A DNA stretch of 64,000 nt, from positions 7,765,001-7,829,000 of the forward strand of contig OX327697.1 in assembly GCA_946807835.1 (NCBI GenBank). Reading direction: 5' to 3'. Positions within the stretch are counted from its first letter, which is position 1. Every line of letters starts with the position of its first letter. The position numbers and the translations under genes were made by a program. The notes under the pieces are model-generated. The model was not told the origin of the DNA, ran no database searches, and saw nothing but the letters and a program-made list of their open reading frames with translations. This document shows positions 31,637 to 45,404 of this stretch, one piece after another. Source of the stretch: Ailanthus altissimus (Eukaryota > Streptophyta > Magnoliopsida > Sapindales > Simaroubaceae).

Positions 31637-32964
31637 TGATCATCATAATTATGATTATTGTTTTTCTATTTGGACTTAGTATTTATATTAGAACTGGTGC
31701 TTACATCCCATTCCAATATTGTATTAATATTAATTTTTTAATATTTATACAATAATTATTTCATATTAAATCGTTAATACTTTAATACATGATACTATGC
31801 TTGTAACATTATAGACATTGTATAATCTAAAAGAGTTTAAATCAGCACTAAGGGTTAACGTCACTGAGAATTATAAATGCTAAAGAGTTAGCAGGTAATA
31901 ATAATTAACGAAAACTAAAGAGTTAGAACCTTGTCTGTAACGGGACAAAGACCAGAGAATATACCAGTAATGACATAGTTGCAACGAGTAGTAATAGGTG
32001 CTAAGAAAAGTCATTATGTAAGTATGTTTTCAAACACTATGTTCCTGATCTATTTGTATCGATGTGGGTTAACCGATGAAATCTTTTAAAATAAATCAGT
32101 GTATGTCTATATTTATATGATACAGATGGTTATTCTTTGCTGACTAAGAGCTTACTGAAAGCTTGTATAGGCATAAGGGTGATTGAGTACTGAACAGACT
32201 TACGAGGACCTCCAATAGACATTCCATAAAGTCGTTAATCGTAGGTCTTCTTTAGTTGAGAAGTATTTGTGGTCCTTTGACCTGAGCGCCACGGTAAGCT
32301 TGTAAGTGATCCACTATACTTTGGTTGCACGGATGTCAGAGACCTTTTATAGTCTGACTGTTGTATGTCGTTGGGTATGGTCCAGTGCCCAAACAGTCTG
32401 GTGTACATAGATATGGGATCCATCAGCTTACATGAGTGAGTTGCATATCCTGATGCTTCAAGATTGTATTTCAAAAAATCTTGTGGTAACAAATATAACC
32501 CTAGAAATTTTTTTTCTTTATAAGGTTAAACAATATCATAAAAGTGTTTGCGAATGTTGTTTATCAAAATATGAATATAGAGATAAGGTCATAGATGAAC
32601 ACGTGCAGCTTTGACGGTGGTGATCTATGTCTCTACTCTTTCAGGGCATAGATGATAGAAGAATTATACGAATATATTATGACCTCAGCTTGTATGGTCA
32701 AACGCGTTGATTTGTAATATATATGGCGTATGCATGGGGGCATCGATTACGAAATCATGGAAGAGTTTCATTTGACAAATTGAGCGTAGACATAGGGAGT
32801 AACATAATATAAAGTGTACTTGTTGTGCATTGGGGCAGTATACCGAATTGAATAGTTTCATCCAGTAAATTTTAGCAAACTGGGATATTTGTTTCAAGTT
32901 TCCTCAGGATGTGCACGTGTCAAGACTTAAGAGTTAAGTACATAAGTTGGTTAACAATAGTTAT

Positions 32965-35162
32965 TGTTGAGGGAGGAAATGCCATTCTCCCTCTTGAGAT
33001 TTGGTTGAAGCGAAGAGCCTCAAGTTCAACCTAGAACCCTAACCTCTTTGCGTAGTGAAATAACCTGTTTATCAACCAAAATGGCAAGAATTAAAAAAAG
33101 AATATAACAGATCACAACACAATCTTACGTGGTTCAGCCAATTGCCTATGTCCATGGTGGATCTAAGGATCCTCGTATCTCTTATTAATTCCCTAAAGAT
33201 TTTATAAGGAAAACCCAATGAAGAACCCTCAAAAGGACCTAATGTTTAGTGTACCCTTACTCTACCACAAACAATGAACACCCAAAAAATGGTTCCACCC
33301 TAGGGCATGCATACACTTAGTGTCTACCCAATTCTTTTCCTCTCTTAGAGTCTCTCTTAATACTTAATCTAAAATAAAGGGTTTACAAGTGTTTATATAG
33401 GGTTTATTTCATGCCTACTAACCCTATTCCTTGTTGGAGTAAGAGTTATCTTGTTTTGAAAGTCCAAAACTTCCCAAAACTCAAAATCTGAATCAAAAAG
33501 AAATTTCTGTTGCTTCTGGCGCTGCGGTACTCATTCTTGGGTATAGCGGCACTATGTGTATCACTTCCATCATTGCGGTACTGGGCTTCTGTGTTGGGCA
33601 CCGCGGCACTTGATAGGTGCGTAAAAGTACTAGTATAATTTATACCCAACTTTTATATTTTATACTAAATCATACATATTTGGCTATTTAATTATGGTTT
33701 CGGATCATAAATAGATGCACAATGGAAAACTTGATGTATAGGAACAAACGGAAGGCGAATCGAACATCAAACGAAAAAGTTACGCTCAAAATACGAAAGT
33801 AGCGCAACAGGTGGTTGAGCGCCGCGGTGCCAAAGGTTGGGCGCCGCAGCGCCCAGATCAGCAAATGAGCACCCCGGTACTCGAGGCAGGTGAACAGTAT
33901 CTAAGAACAATATTTGCTACAGTACGTGAACAGTATTATTGCTACAGTGACTTGTGAACAGTATGTTGAAGGCAAAAACCTATAAATAAAAAGTCAAAAA
34001 CCGTAAGAGGAGAGAGGAGAAAAAGAGAGAAAAGAGGCAAAAACTTAGAGAAAAAATTCATAGCACAAGATCAAATATCAAAACCAAAGATTGAAGAACC
34101 AACATCAAGATTCAAACTTCAAGTCAAGATTGAGGGAGAAGCACATCAAGGAGTCACTTTGATTAGTTTTTCTTTTTTTTCTTTATCCTTATGTTCTTGT
34201 TGATATTTATGAATTGGTTTGATACTTTTGATTTTGTGATGGGCTATATTGTTTATCTAGAGTTAGACTATGTGAACCTAGTATGGATTTGGATTGTATT
34301 AATTTTTAGTTTGTGACCTTGATACATTCAATTGATTCATTCTATCTTGTGTTAAATGCTTTCATTATACCTGATCAATATTTTGGATGATTGAGGAACC
34401 ATGATGAACTCAACAGATGGATTCATGGTTTAGCCTAGGGTAGTTTGATGCATGATCATAGGGTAACAACTATGAGTTTCATCTAGGATAGACATATACC
34501 TAGGTGGCATGTATGGTATGATTTAGACTTAATCTTAATGAATTACATTCTAATTTGATTACCATAGACATATAGGTGATTGTTAGAATGTGTAATATAG
34601 TCACTTGACCATCGATAGAGGCTTGTGATGAGATTAGTGTCTAAGCCAACAATTAGTATCAAAAGATTAACTAAGAGCTTAATGAATCCAATGAAATACT
34701 ATGGGACAAGTCAAAACCCTAGATTATCTTTATTTGTGAATTCTACTCTTTGCTTTTGTTTAGTTAATTGAGAGAACTAGATTAGTTACATAAATTCCAG
34801 ATTTTGGTTTTCTGAATAAAAGTTAAGTAGGTATAATTTTAGTAATTGATTTATAGAATTAGATTGCATAGTCCCTGTGGGATCAATATCTGGACTTAAA
34901 ATCCTATATTACTTGATATGATAGCGTGCACTTGTGCTTAGCTACTATAGCAAACCAATCAGCGCTCAGCCTTGGTGCCTCCCGTGTATTTCGTCGCTTC
35001 TTTTGTGTCTACGAGTCCCACTTCGCTTCCTCCTTTGTGTCCTACACATCATAGACTTCTTTATACGTGTCCCACACCTTCCAGACTTCTTGTGACTCTC
35101 ATCTTTGGTATTTATCTAAATTCTTGTCCAACCAAGATTGTTGAATCACCACTTTTTCAATA
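32965..35162 (+). mobile_element. Solo family B copia LTR, third nesting level
   Basis: Starts TGTTGAGGGAGG, like 51181. Flanked by GTTAT (32960-32964) and GTTGT (35163-35167). Removing the nested insertion gives about 842 bp, close to the 813 bp of the 51181 copy. It contains GC-rich words (GCGCTGCGG, CACCGCGGCACT). Confidence 0.75.
33611..34961 (+). mobile_element. Solo gypsy LTR, fourth nesting level
   Basis: A 1351-bp LTR TGATAGGTGCG...AACCAATCA, flanked by GCACT (33606-33610) and GCGCT (34962-34966). Related to the array LTRs (same start and the shared 'gatag...gtgca/tacttgtgctt' 3' end) but less decayed. Confidence 0.8.
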
Positions 35163-37795
35163 GTTGTTGACCAATAGGATAATGACATATGATACATTGT
35201 AAGCCATTTATTGTTTGACTTTGTAATTACTAAGTAAAGTCGTTTATTTATTCAAAAATATTTTGAATAAACAAATGTATTAATAATTGTTATTAATATA
35301 TATTTTATTAAGTCACACAATTGTTATATATTTGGGCTTATTATATCTATAATATAACATGTTTCATTTGTTTATTATTTGAGTAAACAAATTGAAAAAC
35401 ATGATGGCATTAAAGCATGGCTAGGTGGGGAATGCCTTAAGCTTCCAAAATGAGAGGGAATTGTAAAAAAATAATAAACATATTTTCATTTTGATAACAC
35501 TTGGCCGCCCAAATTCTTTAATAAAGCAAAAGGTGTTTTGCTTATTTTTAGTCAACAATTGATTAAACAAACTAGTATTGACATGCAAAAAGATGAATAT
35601 GTTTCATTATTTATTTTGTTTCAATCAGCCACTTCAAGTGAATAACCAAGAGCACATGTTTATTTGTTTTATGAAAACAAAAGGGGAAACATATGAATTG
35701 CTTAATGCGTGTTTGCCATGCATGACAGGGACCATCTTTGTTAACTAAATAAGGAAAATGCAACAATTAAGTAAAATGTAATTTTATTTTCAATAGGGGT
35801 TGCATTGACCATTTAGAGAGAGTAAGAAATAGAGCTTTTCCCAGTGTTGTGAATAGTCTTTCATCTTCTTCTTTTTTTTTGAATGGTGGCCGGCCATGAG
35901 TGAGCAATTAAGAGTTTGTTTTTGTTGATTCAAGAGTTGAATTAACAAAAATAAATTTAATAGCATAGAAACAAATGTAATTAGTTAAAGAGTTTAACTA
36001 ATAATTTCAAGATTAAAGAGTTTAAGTAATGATTAAGAGTTAATCACTGTTGGTGTTTAAGAGTTATACACTATTGCTCAAAATTAGAGCTGCTATTCTA
36101 GTGACCCAAGCCCACCCCAGTTAGATCCTAGAATTACCGGCGAGTGTGCTTCGTGATGGACTCTAGCTCAATAATTTCCAAAGGCTTGGAAGATGATTCT
36201 TAATCTTTATTTTTATTATAGAAATAAAACTTAAACTTTAAATATGTTTGTTTCGCTAAGAAATTAGATTTTTAGTTTCGCTATGTTAATTTATGTATAA
36301 GATGTGTAAATTTTATTGTAATGAATATATACCACATGTATGCACCTTAGAAAATTGTACACTTTTAATTTGTTCCTTTAATTTTAAATATTTAGATATT
36401 TATGCATATTATGGTTAACTAATAGGTTTATAGACATTTGACATAAGACGTATTAAAATCAAACAAGAAAATAGTGAAAAGGTCAAAATAAAAACCAGCA
36501 CCATAACGTTAGAAAGCTTCGTCACAACGCCCGGGAAGAGAAAAGAAAGATTCCAAAATAAAACTTGAGTGCCGCAACGCCAGTATGCCAAGGTCATGGC
36601 ACTAGAATATAAAAAAGATCTCCTAAGTCAAAATCTGAGCATTATGGTGCCCAATGCTACAGTGATAACGCATCCTAAAAATTAACCAAAGCCCAAAAGC
36701 TAAGCCTTAAAATGCTAAGAAGGTACCTATAACAGTGAGACTAAAATTAAGCCAGTGTCGCAGCGTTAGGTAGTCAGGGCTGTGGCGTTAAGGCAAAAAC
36801 TAGGAAATCCTGTCTTGCCTTAAATGTAAAGGATACCCTAATTGCTTTAAATCAATAAATAGAAGCCTTATGAGCCAAAATCAAAGAAATTGCAAGAGAG
36901 TACAAAAGAGAACAAGTGTTAGAGAGACTAGAATCAATTTTAAAGATTAAAGAGGAGATTGCTTATAGCAAGGAAGAGCGAGAAGAAATATAATTAATGC
37001 ACTATTTCTTTGTTCCCTATTTCTCACTACTACATTTAGTTGAATCTTTATGATGTAGAGTTTTATGTGTTCTAAAACTCTCTTTGTTATTAAGAATGCA
37101 ACTTTAAACTCGATATGTAATTGAATTAAGTTTCTTCTCTTATTTTATGAAATCAACTATGGATTATTCAATTTATCTTATGCTTAATACATTGTTATTA
37201 CTTAATCATTAATTAAATTGTCTTAGGAATCATAATGAACTTGAAAGTGGATTATATATTTTTCCTTGGATAAATTGATGCATGATCATAGTTTAACAAC
37301 TATAAGTTTCATATGAGATTTAAAAAAAATACTCATATAGCATCTATGGTATTATAAACTTACTCATAATGAATTTTACCTTTATCTGATTACCATAGAA
37401 ATATAAGTAAATATTAAGGTAAGATGGATTCCCTTAACCATTAAGAGAGGTTAGTGAAGACATTTGCCAATAATCCAAATTGATGAAGTAAATTAAGAAA
37501 ATATTAATTGATTCATGTAAAATATCGAGGGATAGTTATAATCCCAGGTTTAATTTATTCTGGTAGTTCATACTTGCTTGTCGTGCCATCTTTTGTATGT
37601 TACTTTTAGGCTTATTTAGTTTACATTAAGTCACTCACTTTCTAATTGTCTGGATAAAAGTTAGAAGATAAAATTTTAGTACTTAGCAAGAATACAATAA
37701 AATATTCTTTGTGAGAACGATACTTTACTAATTTCATATTACTTGTTTGTGATAGTATGTACTTATGCTTTGGTAATTCAACTTTATAAGTTTTT

Positions 37796-37813
37796 ATCGA
37801 TGTTGTTGGGGAA
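37796..37813 (+). other. Degenerate primer binding site (tRNA-Asp type)
   Basis: ATCGATGTTGTTGGGGAA directly after the LTR resembles the common Athila/Tat primer site complementary to the tRNA-Asp 3' end. Six of 18 positions differ, mostly C-to-T or G-to-A. Confidence 0.6.
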
Positions 37814-38079
37814 TTTGATATCTATTTTTGTTAATACTGATACCAATCTATTTTACTTTTAATTCAAATTTTTTTATTTTGTAATTGTGGTAATTCTTTA
37901 ATGGTTTATGCAATGTTCAAAAAGTGTCGACTCAGTTGTTTTTGATTCGGAGATCAAGAAAATATAAAGAATGATACTTCAAGGGCTAAAGCAAGTGTTA
38001 CAATAAGCAGACATCATCGTGGACCAAATTTAGAACCCATTTAAAGAACAAAGATCCTTGAGGGATTAATAAGTCCCAT

Positions 38080-39400
38080 TGGTTGATGGTATTCACTCTA
38101 GCATACACAAACTAGCAATTAATGCCAACAATTTAGAGATTAAGTCGAGCACAATTCAGATGTTAAATGGCTTTGGGTAGTTTCATGGATTACCGAACGA
38201 CAATCCTAATGAGCATATCATAAATTTATTAGAGATTTGCGATGCTTTCAAGTATAATGGAGTCTTTAACGATGTGATACGACTATGGCTATTCCTATTT
38301 TCAATTAGAGATAAGGCAAAAAGCTTATTTATGTCATTACCGTCATCAATAGCAATATGGGATGATTTTGCCATAAATTCTTAGCTAAGTTCTTCCCATT
38401 AGAAAAACTAATGAAGATACGGAATGATATAACCTCATTTGTGCGGTACAATTCAGAGTCCTTATATAAAGCATTAGAGCAGTTCAAGGATATATAGAGG
38501 AAATGTCTTATCATGGGGTCTTAAAGTGACTATAGTTCATACATTTTACAGTGAGTTAGTGAGGCACTTGTGGATTATAATGGATGTTGTAATAGGAGGA
38601 GCTTTATTGAAAAAGTCCACTGACAAAAGATATAACTTGTTAGAGGAAATGGCAACCAATAATGACTAATGGTTAGCAGAAAGAGTTACCTAATGTGTTC
38701 ATGATATTAAAGCACTTACCACATTGGCTGCACAAGTCAACTTATTATCAAAGAAATTTAATACCATTGGGGTAAATACAGTGAAAAGTCAACATGCCAC
38801 CTGTACTTCTGTGGTGACAACCTTTTAATAGCCAATGCATAGAAACTACATAGTATTTTGAAACTATAACAAGCAGCAACATAACCCCAACTCTAATTTC
38901 TATAATTTGAAGTGGAGGAAACATTCGAATTTCTCCTAGAGTAATAATTAAGGACAACTTTCAAAGTCAATAAATCCCTGTGGATTCCCAATATAGACTC
39001 AACACTAGTATGAGAAGAAACTAGCCCTAAAGGATAAAGTTCATGCAATATATGAAGTAGACTAATGCTATCCTACAAAGCCAAACAACCACTTTAAAAG
39101 ACCTTGGAGAATTAAATGGATTAGTTAACCACATCTTTAAACAATCGTCCACAAGGATTGTTTTTTCCTAGCAATATAGAGATGAATCTAAAGGGTAATA
39201 GAGAGCATTGTAAGGCAATAACTTTAAGGAGTGGAAGAGAACTGTAAGTTACTGCAGAAAAATCCCAACCACAGAAGTACCCAGTTCATGGTAACAACTA
39301 GACAATAAAAAATAAAACTATAGAAAAAGAGAACATGCAAAAAGATAACTTGGGCCTATATAATCCACCTCTATCATTTTCCCAATGCTTTTTAAAGAAA
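38080..39400 (+). pseudogene. Gypsy gag remnant (body 2)
   Basis: Readable pieces: NFEIK-like start, FHGLPNDNPNEHIINLLEIC, FKYNGVFNDVIRLWLF, SIRDKAKSLFMSLPSS, then the PLEKLMKIRNDITSFV and FDA-like pieces, as in Athila/Tat gag. Multiple stops and frameshifts; no continuous product. Confidence 0.8.
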
Positions 39401-39589
39401 AAACTTGATAAATAGTTTTCTAAGTTCTTGAAAGTCTTCAAGAAACTGCATATCAACATACCCTTTACTAATACATTAGAGCATATGCTTGGCTACATGA
39501 AGTTTATAAAGAATATTATTTCAAAGAAGAGAATACTCGAAGACTTTGAAATAATAGCTTGGATAAAATAATGCAGTGCAATCTTATAA

Positions 39590-40250
39590 AAGAAATTGCC
39601 TCTAAAACTCAGGGATCCATAAAGCTTTACTATTCCATGAACAATTGGAAACTAGTACTTTGGTAAAGCTTTATGTGACTTGGGGTTAGCATAAATCTGA
39701 TGTCACTGTCAATTTACAAGAAACTAGATTTTAGGGAGACAAAGCCAATAAATGCCACATTGCAGTTAGTAGATTGATCACTCACATATCCAAGGGGCAT
39801 AATTAAATATTTACTAGTAAAAGTTGATAAGTTTGTATTTCTCGTAGATTTTATTGTGCTAGACATGAAAGAAGATCGTGAAATTCCCATCATCTTAGGC
39901 TGACTATTCTTAGCCATATAAAGGACATTAATTGATATGTAGAAGGAAGAACTCACAATGAGAGTTCAAGACCAAGAAGTGATATCTAATGTGTTTAAAG
40001 TCATGAAATTTTCAAGTGAAAATGATGAATGTTTCATCATTGATATAATCAATAGTAATGTCAAGGAAGTATTTATTAAGAATTCTATTCAAGGTTCACT
40101 AGAAGATGATGTGATCAATGAAACTGAGATGGAGATTCATAAAACTCAAGAAAAACCAAAGGTTTTGAATACCTTCGCATGGTATGATATAACCAAAGCA
40201 AGGTCTAAGCTATTAGAGAGACTAGCAAATGTAGTGGCTTGTACTAAGCC
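39590..40250 (+). pseudogene. Gypsy protease region (body 2)
   Basis: Parallel to 30033-31380: INLMSLSIYKKLDF-like, IVLDMKEDREIPIILG, MRVQDQEVISNVFKVMKF, ECFIIDIINSNVKEVF. A 98-codon open piece spans 39958-40254. It lacks the foldback insertion present in body 1. Confidence 0.85.
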
Positions 40251-40299
40251 TTAATTTGAAGAACTATCATTGTTGAAACTTAAACCTTTGCCAATTTGA

Positions 40300-41820
40300 A
40301 GACTAGCCTTAATGTAGTGGCAATTCTTCTACTAACCCTATAATAATATCTACTGCCTTTAATGAGACACAGGAAGAGAAATTGTTTAAAGTGATGAGGA
40401 AGCATAAAAAAGCATTAAGGTGGATTATATCTGATATCAGAGGTATTAGCTCTTCATTATGTGTGAACAAAATATTTTTGGAAGATGTGCCAGAAAACAT
40501 CAATAGAACAACAACACAAGTTAAATCTTGTCATACATAAGTAGTGAAGAAAGAGATTATTAATTGGCTTGACGTGGGAATCATATACTAATCTTAGATA
40601 GTTCATGGGTGAGTCTTATGTAATTTGTGCTAAAGAAAAGAGGTGTAACAGTTGTAGCCAATGAAAATAATAATCTTATCCTTATACGAAAAATCATGAG
40701 ATGAAGAGAATGCATGGATTATGAGAAATTATACAAGGCTACTCGTAATGACCATTTCCCATTGCCATTCAATAACTAAATATTAGATAGTCTTACAGGC
40801 CACGATTACTATTGCTTCTTGGGTGGGTGGTTTGGCTATAACCAAAATGTCATAATCCTAGAAGATCATTAGAAGACAACGTTCACCTATCCATATAGAA
40901 CATTTTCTTTATAGAAAATATCATTCGGATTATGTAAGGCACCTATCACTTTTCAGAAATGTATAATGTCAATTTTCTTCGATATTGTGGAGCATTTCTT
41001 CGAAATTTTTATGGTTGATTTTTTACTTTTAGGGATTCTTTTAATATATTCATGGATAATCTAGCATTTGTGTTGAAGAGATACAAGGATACTAACTTGG
41101 TGCTAAATTATGAGAAGTGCCACTTCATGTTCAAGGAAGTAATTTTTCTTGGCCATCAAATTTCTTCAAAAGGAATTGAGGTCGATAGGGCTGAAATAGA
41201 GACAATTGAAAAACTGTCACCATCTACAAATGTGAAGGGTGTTTAGAGTTTTCTTGGACATGCAAGATTCTATAAAAGATTCATAAAAACTTTCTCCAAG
41301 ATTTTCAAAGCTCTTTGCAATTTATTAGAGAAAGATGTGCAATTCAAATTTTACAATGCATGCATAGAGGCTTTTGAAGTATTAAAGATGAAGCTCATTT
41401 CAGCCCTAATTATTATAACACCAGATTGGGAACTATTATTTAAGTTAAGGCGTGATACCAATGATATTGTAGTAGAAGCAGTAGTGGGCTAACAGAAGAA
41501 CAAGGTCTATCTACCATTTATTATGCTAGTAATACCTTAAATGATACATAAAATAACTATACAACCATTGAGAAAGAGCTACTTGCAATTGTATTTGCCT
41601 TTAATGAATTCTATTCCTGTCTCATTAGGGGCAAGGTGATAGTCTTTACGAAACATTTTTCGATCAAGTACCTAGTCAAGAATAAAGATACAAAATCAAG
41701 ATTGATTAGGTGAATGTTGCTGCTACAAGAATTTGATTTGGCAATCTGAGATAAAAAAAAAGGCACATAAAATCAGGTTGCAGACTATCTTTCTTACTTG
41801 GAATGAGGAAATCAAGTTGA
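40300..41820 (+). pseudogene. Gypsy RT and RNase H (body 2)
   Basis: RT: DHFPLPF, LAGHDYYCFL, GYNQ, EDH*KTTFTYPYRTF, FMVDF-like catalytic zone, then the open stretch DTNLVLNYEKCHFMFKEVIFLGHQISSKGIEVDRAEIETIEKL (41052-41246) and FLGHARFYKRFIK. RNase H: YASNTLNDT, NYTTIEKELLAIVFAF, FTKHFSIKYL. Stops are present, so it is inactive. Confidence 0.9.
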
Positions 41821-41919
41821 AAATGAATAATAATAAATGAATTCTTCCTCCATGAGCAACTTTTGACAATTAAACACATTAGTACACCAAGGTATACCGA
41901 CTATGTCAACTACTTATGA

Positions 41920-42915
41920 GTGCCATTTTTTCTTCAAACTTGAATTCAAAAAAAAAAAAAAGAAGTTCTTACATGATTTCAGATTCTACAATTGGGATGA
42001 ACCTTTCTTATTTAAAAAATATGTGCATCAAATAATTCAAAGTTGCAATCTAAGGGAGGAAATTGAAAACAGACTGTAACACTGTCGTTTTTTAGTTTAT
42101 GGTAGGCATTTTGAAGGTGAAAAGACAGGAGACAAAGTACAACAATCTAGATTTTACTAACCTTTTCTGTTCAAAGACACACACTTCAATGTCTCACACT
42201 GTGATTGATGCCAGTAAATGAGAAATATTTTGAGGAAGTATGAGATGACCCTATAGAATATTTTGGAAGTAAAGATCTTTTATATATAGAGGATAGAATT
42301 TATGAGGCCATTCATTTCATTTTTCAGTAATAGATATATTTTGGTTGCAGTTTACTACGTCTCTAATTGGGTGGAAGTTGTTACCTTACCGATTAACGGT
42401 GTAAAAATGGTTCTAAGATTTTGAAGGAAGAATATCTTCACTTATCAAGGCACCCTAAGAGCCATTATAAGTGACGAAGGCTCATACTTCTATAATATGT
42501 ACTTTTCAGCTCTTTTATAGAAGTATAGGGTTAAGCACATGATTTCCACAGTGTACCATCTGCAAATTAGTGGCTAATTCAAAGTGTCAAACAAAGAAGT
42601 AAAGTGGATCCTAGAGAAAACTATAAATCCAAGCCAAAAAGATGTGGTAATACGCTTAGATGTTGCACTTTTAGCCTATTGAACTACCTATAAGGCATTT
42701 ATCGGAATGTTCTAAATTCGATTAATCTATAGCAAAGCATGTCATCTATCGGTTTAGCTAGAACTCAAAGCTTATTAGGCCATCAAAGCACTAAATTTTG
42801 ACTTCTAAATAGTTAGTGAAAAATGCATTTTACAACTTAATGAAATGGATGAATTTCGTTTGCAGGTATATGAAACACCAAGCTATACAAGGAAAAGAGA
42901 AAAAGATGGATGAGC
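41920..42915 (+). pseudogene. Gypsy integrase (body 2), C-terminus lost
   Basis: HDFRFYNWDEPFLFKKYVHQII (zinc-domain side), ILVAVYYVSNWVEVV, GTLRAIISDEGSYF, YHLQISG and the conserved tail LNEMDEFRLQVYE. It is interrupted near 42915, where sequence of the family A copia LTR begins, so the C-terminal chromatin/DNA-binding part is absent. Confidence 0.85.
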
Positions 42916-44085
42916 ACAAAGGGATTTAAAGGTGATGATCTATGTTCCTGTACATCCAGGATATAGATGATGGAACAACTAGATGTATGTGCCATGACTT
43001 CAACTTGTATAGTCCAACGCGCTGATTTGTAATATCTATGACGTGTGCGTAGGGCATTGTTCACAGACTCATAGAATAGTTTCATTTGACGAATTGAGCG
43101 TTAACCTAGGGAGTCTCGTAATATAGAGTGCACTCATTGTGCACTAGGGTAGCGTACCATATTGAATTATTTAGTCTAGTAATATCCAACATGCACAAGA
43201 TGCGCACATGTTTGTATTTAAGTGTTAAATACATTAATTAGTTAACAATTATTATTGACTAATTATACATTGACATGTGGTGTATTGTAGGCTTTTGGTT
43301 AAGTTTACACAAGTGTGTGGTATAGTGAGACCCATTAGGGGGTATACTTGGTAACCATTTAAAAAAAGATAAAACGATAATTTCACACATTGATTATTTA
43401 ATGGTTAAATGACAAAGATATTTTATTATCATAATATATTATATAATATTATATTAAATGTTATAATATTAATATATATGTATATATTTGGTGTCTAAGT
43501 ATATATATAGTTAGTAATATTATATTACGGAAAGATATATGTGTATGAGAAAAATGTAAAGTGAGAAGAGATTTGTTGTTGTTGAAAAGGAAATGTGGCC
43601 GGCCAATTATTAGAGGAAAAACAAAAGAACTTCGTTCTTGCATATTGGTTTCTAGAGTTGAAATTAATTCTTTTAATTCATCTTTATTATTGGTTACTAA
43701 TTACAACAACAAGCATTTGATTTATTGATTAAGTGTTGATCAATGGTAAATCAAATAGCTTTGGCTTTAGTTGTTAAACTAGTGCTGGATACAAAGTTGT
43801 TGTTCTAGATAATTAAGCTCATATTGTTGATTGCTAGAACTGCTAATGAGTTTTAGTTCAGGTGGTTCTAAATTTTGAAGAGTTCAAAAGAAACCAATAG
43901 TGAATTTTTCGATTTGTTTATATTAATTTGATTAATATAAATTTTTGTATTCATTATGTTTTATGATTTTTGTTATGCCACTATGAAGCTAATATATATA
44001 TGGGATCCATATATGTATGAGATATATATTTGTTATAATGAACACATGGCACATGTATACACTGTAGAACTATAGACTCGACTCA
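42916..44085 (+). mobile_element. 5'-truncated family A copia LTR
   Basis: Joins the LTR family at its 'ttaaaggtgatgatctatg' block (the equivalent lies about 860 bases into the 7168 copy) and continues to its decayed 3' end near 44085. The start is a deletion junction rather than a clean LTR end. Confidence 0.75.
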
Positions 44086-45404
44086 CACATCCCTACACAT
44101 ACATGCTAATTAAGTATATCTCTATCTTAAGTTGAAACTTGTAAATCTCTCTATAATCATGCATCAAATCATTAAGGTCCAAATAAAATGATGTCTCTCT
44201 TAAGTTTATCAAAGTATTCCCAATTCATTCATAATATTGGCCAGTTATAACGAAGCATTAAGAACAAATAATTTGGATAATAAAGAATTAGATTTAAATA
44301 AATATTAAAAAGATTCAACCATTAAGCACATATATTAAGTTCAAATAATAATCTTAAAAAATAAATTTAGTTCAGGATTACAAGAGAATTATAGTTGAAA
44401 ATTAAAATAAATATGATACAAACAAAAGCAAACCAATAGAGATGTCAAATTGCAGTTGGCTAATACGTCAAACATTTACAAATAATCTCTTACTTGCTTG
44501 AATTTTTGTTGCTTCTCTCTCTAAAATTGCTCTAATTCTACTAAAATTACTCTAAAAGACTTATGTTATATGTTGTGAAAGGGTTGAGACGAGTGGCTTT
44601 TATATAGAGATTGTTTGGACTCTTAGAGTTATATTTCGCCCCAGCATTGGTATTGTAGCAAAATCACTGTAGCAAAATTAATGTAGTAAAGTACTGTACC
44701 AGAGTGCTGTAGTAGATTTGATAATTTGCCTTGTTTTCTTTGGACTTTTATCCTTATTTGCTTTATTGACTCCAACTCTACTAAATAATATTAAAGCACA
44801 TAGCAAAAGCCTAATATTGATGCTTAAAAGGAACAAATGTTAAGTCTACTAAAGCTAAATAATATATATATATATAACATGCCTACTCAAAATTTATTTT
44901 AAAACAAGAGTCCTCTCATTTTTCAAAATAAAAAAAACCACAATCTTTTCAACTCCTTCTCACTAATACTCAAAATTCATCCATTCTAGACCAAATCTAA
45001 CCTTAAACAACATCAAACACTAAAGAAAACACCAAATTTAACCCTTCTTGGCTTGATTAAAAAATTAGAATTTTCATTGAAGATTTGAAGGTGTAAGTGA
45101 AGCAATACATGATACGGTATCAAATTATTGCATTAAATGCTATCTTTTGTTTTTCATTTTTGATTAGAATTTAAAAGTTCATAACTAGAGGATATTGTGA
45201 ATTGAAGATTGGATTGGACTAAATGGTATGATTGAATTATGTTGAATTTGAGTTGAGTTGAGAGGTGATTTGACATTTAGCTCTAAATATTTATGTGTTT
45301 GCTTTAAGAATTGTGTTGAACTTATAATTTGGGAGAGATAGTCTAAATTGAATTAGGGTGAGAAATTGTATTTTGGTGGATAATAGTATTGAATTAAGAA
45401 TGTA
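44086..45404. other. AT-rich spacer of gypsy body 2, no gene
   Basis: No domain recognised. A degenerate CTGTAGCAAAAT-like motif is repeated at about 44655-44715. The position between integrase and the third frame fits non-coding interior of an Athila/Tat element. Confidence 0.45.

Larger units (their letters stand above)
31686..36367 (+). mobile_element. Solo family A copia LTR, second nesting level
   Basis: Starts TATTAGAACTGGTGC, which matches the family A start. Flanked by ATTTA (31681-31685) and ATTTG (36368-36372). It carries the family block 'tgacggtggtgatctatg'. Interrupted at 32965-35162. The right end is decayed, so its exact base is uncertain. Confidence 0.7.
31637..37790 (+). mobile_element. 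Athila/Tat-like gypsy LTR (array LTR 2), interrupted
   Basis: Starts TGATCATCATAATTATG, is split after TTAGTATTTA (31685) by a copia LTR stack and resumes at 36368. It ends near 37790, just before a primer binding site. Net length is about 1.47 kb. It serves both as 3' LTR of body 1 and 5' LTR of body 2. Confidence 0.8.
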
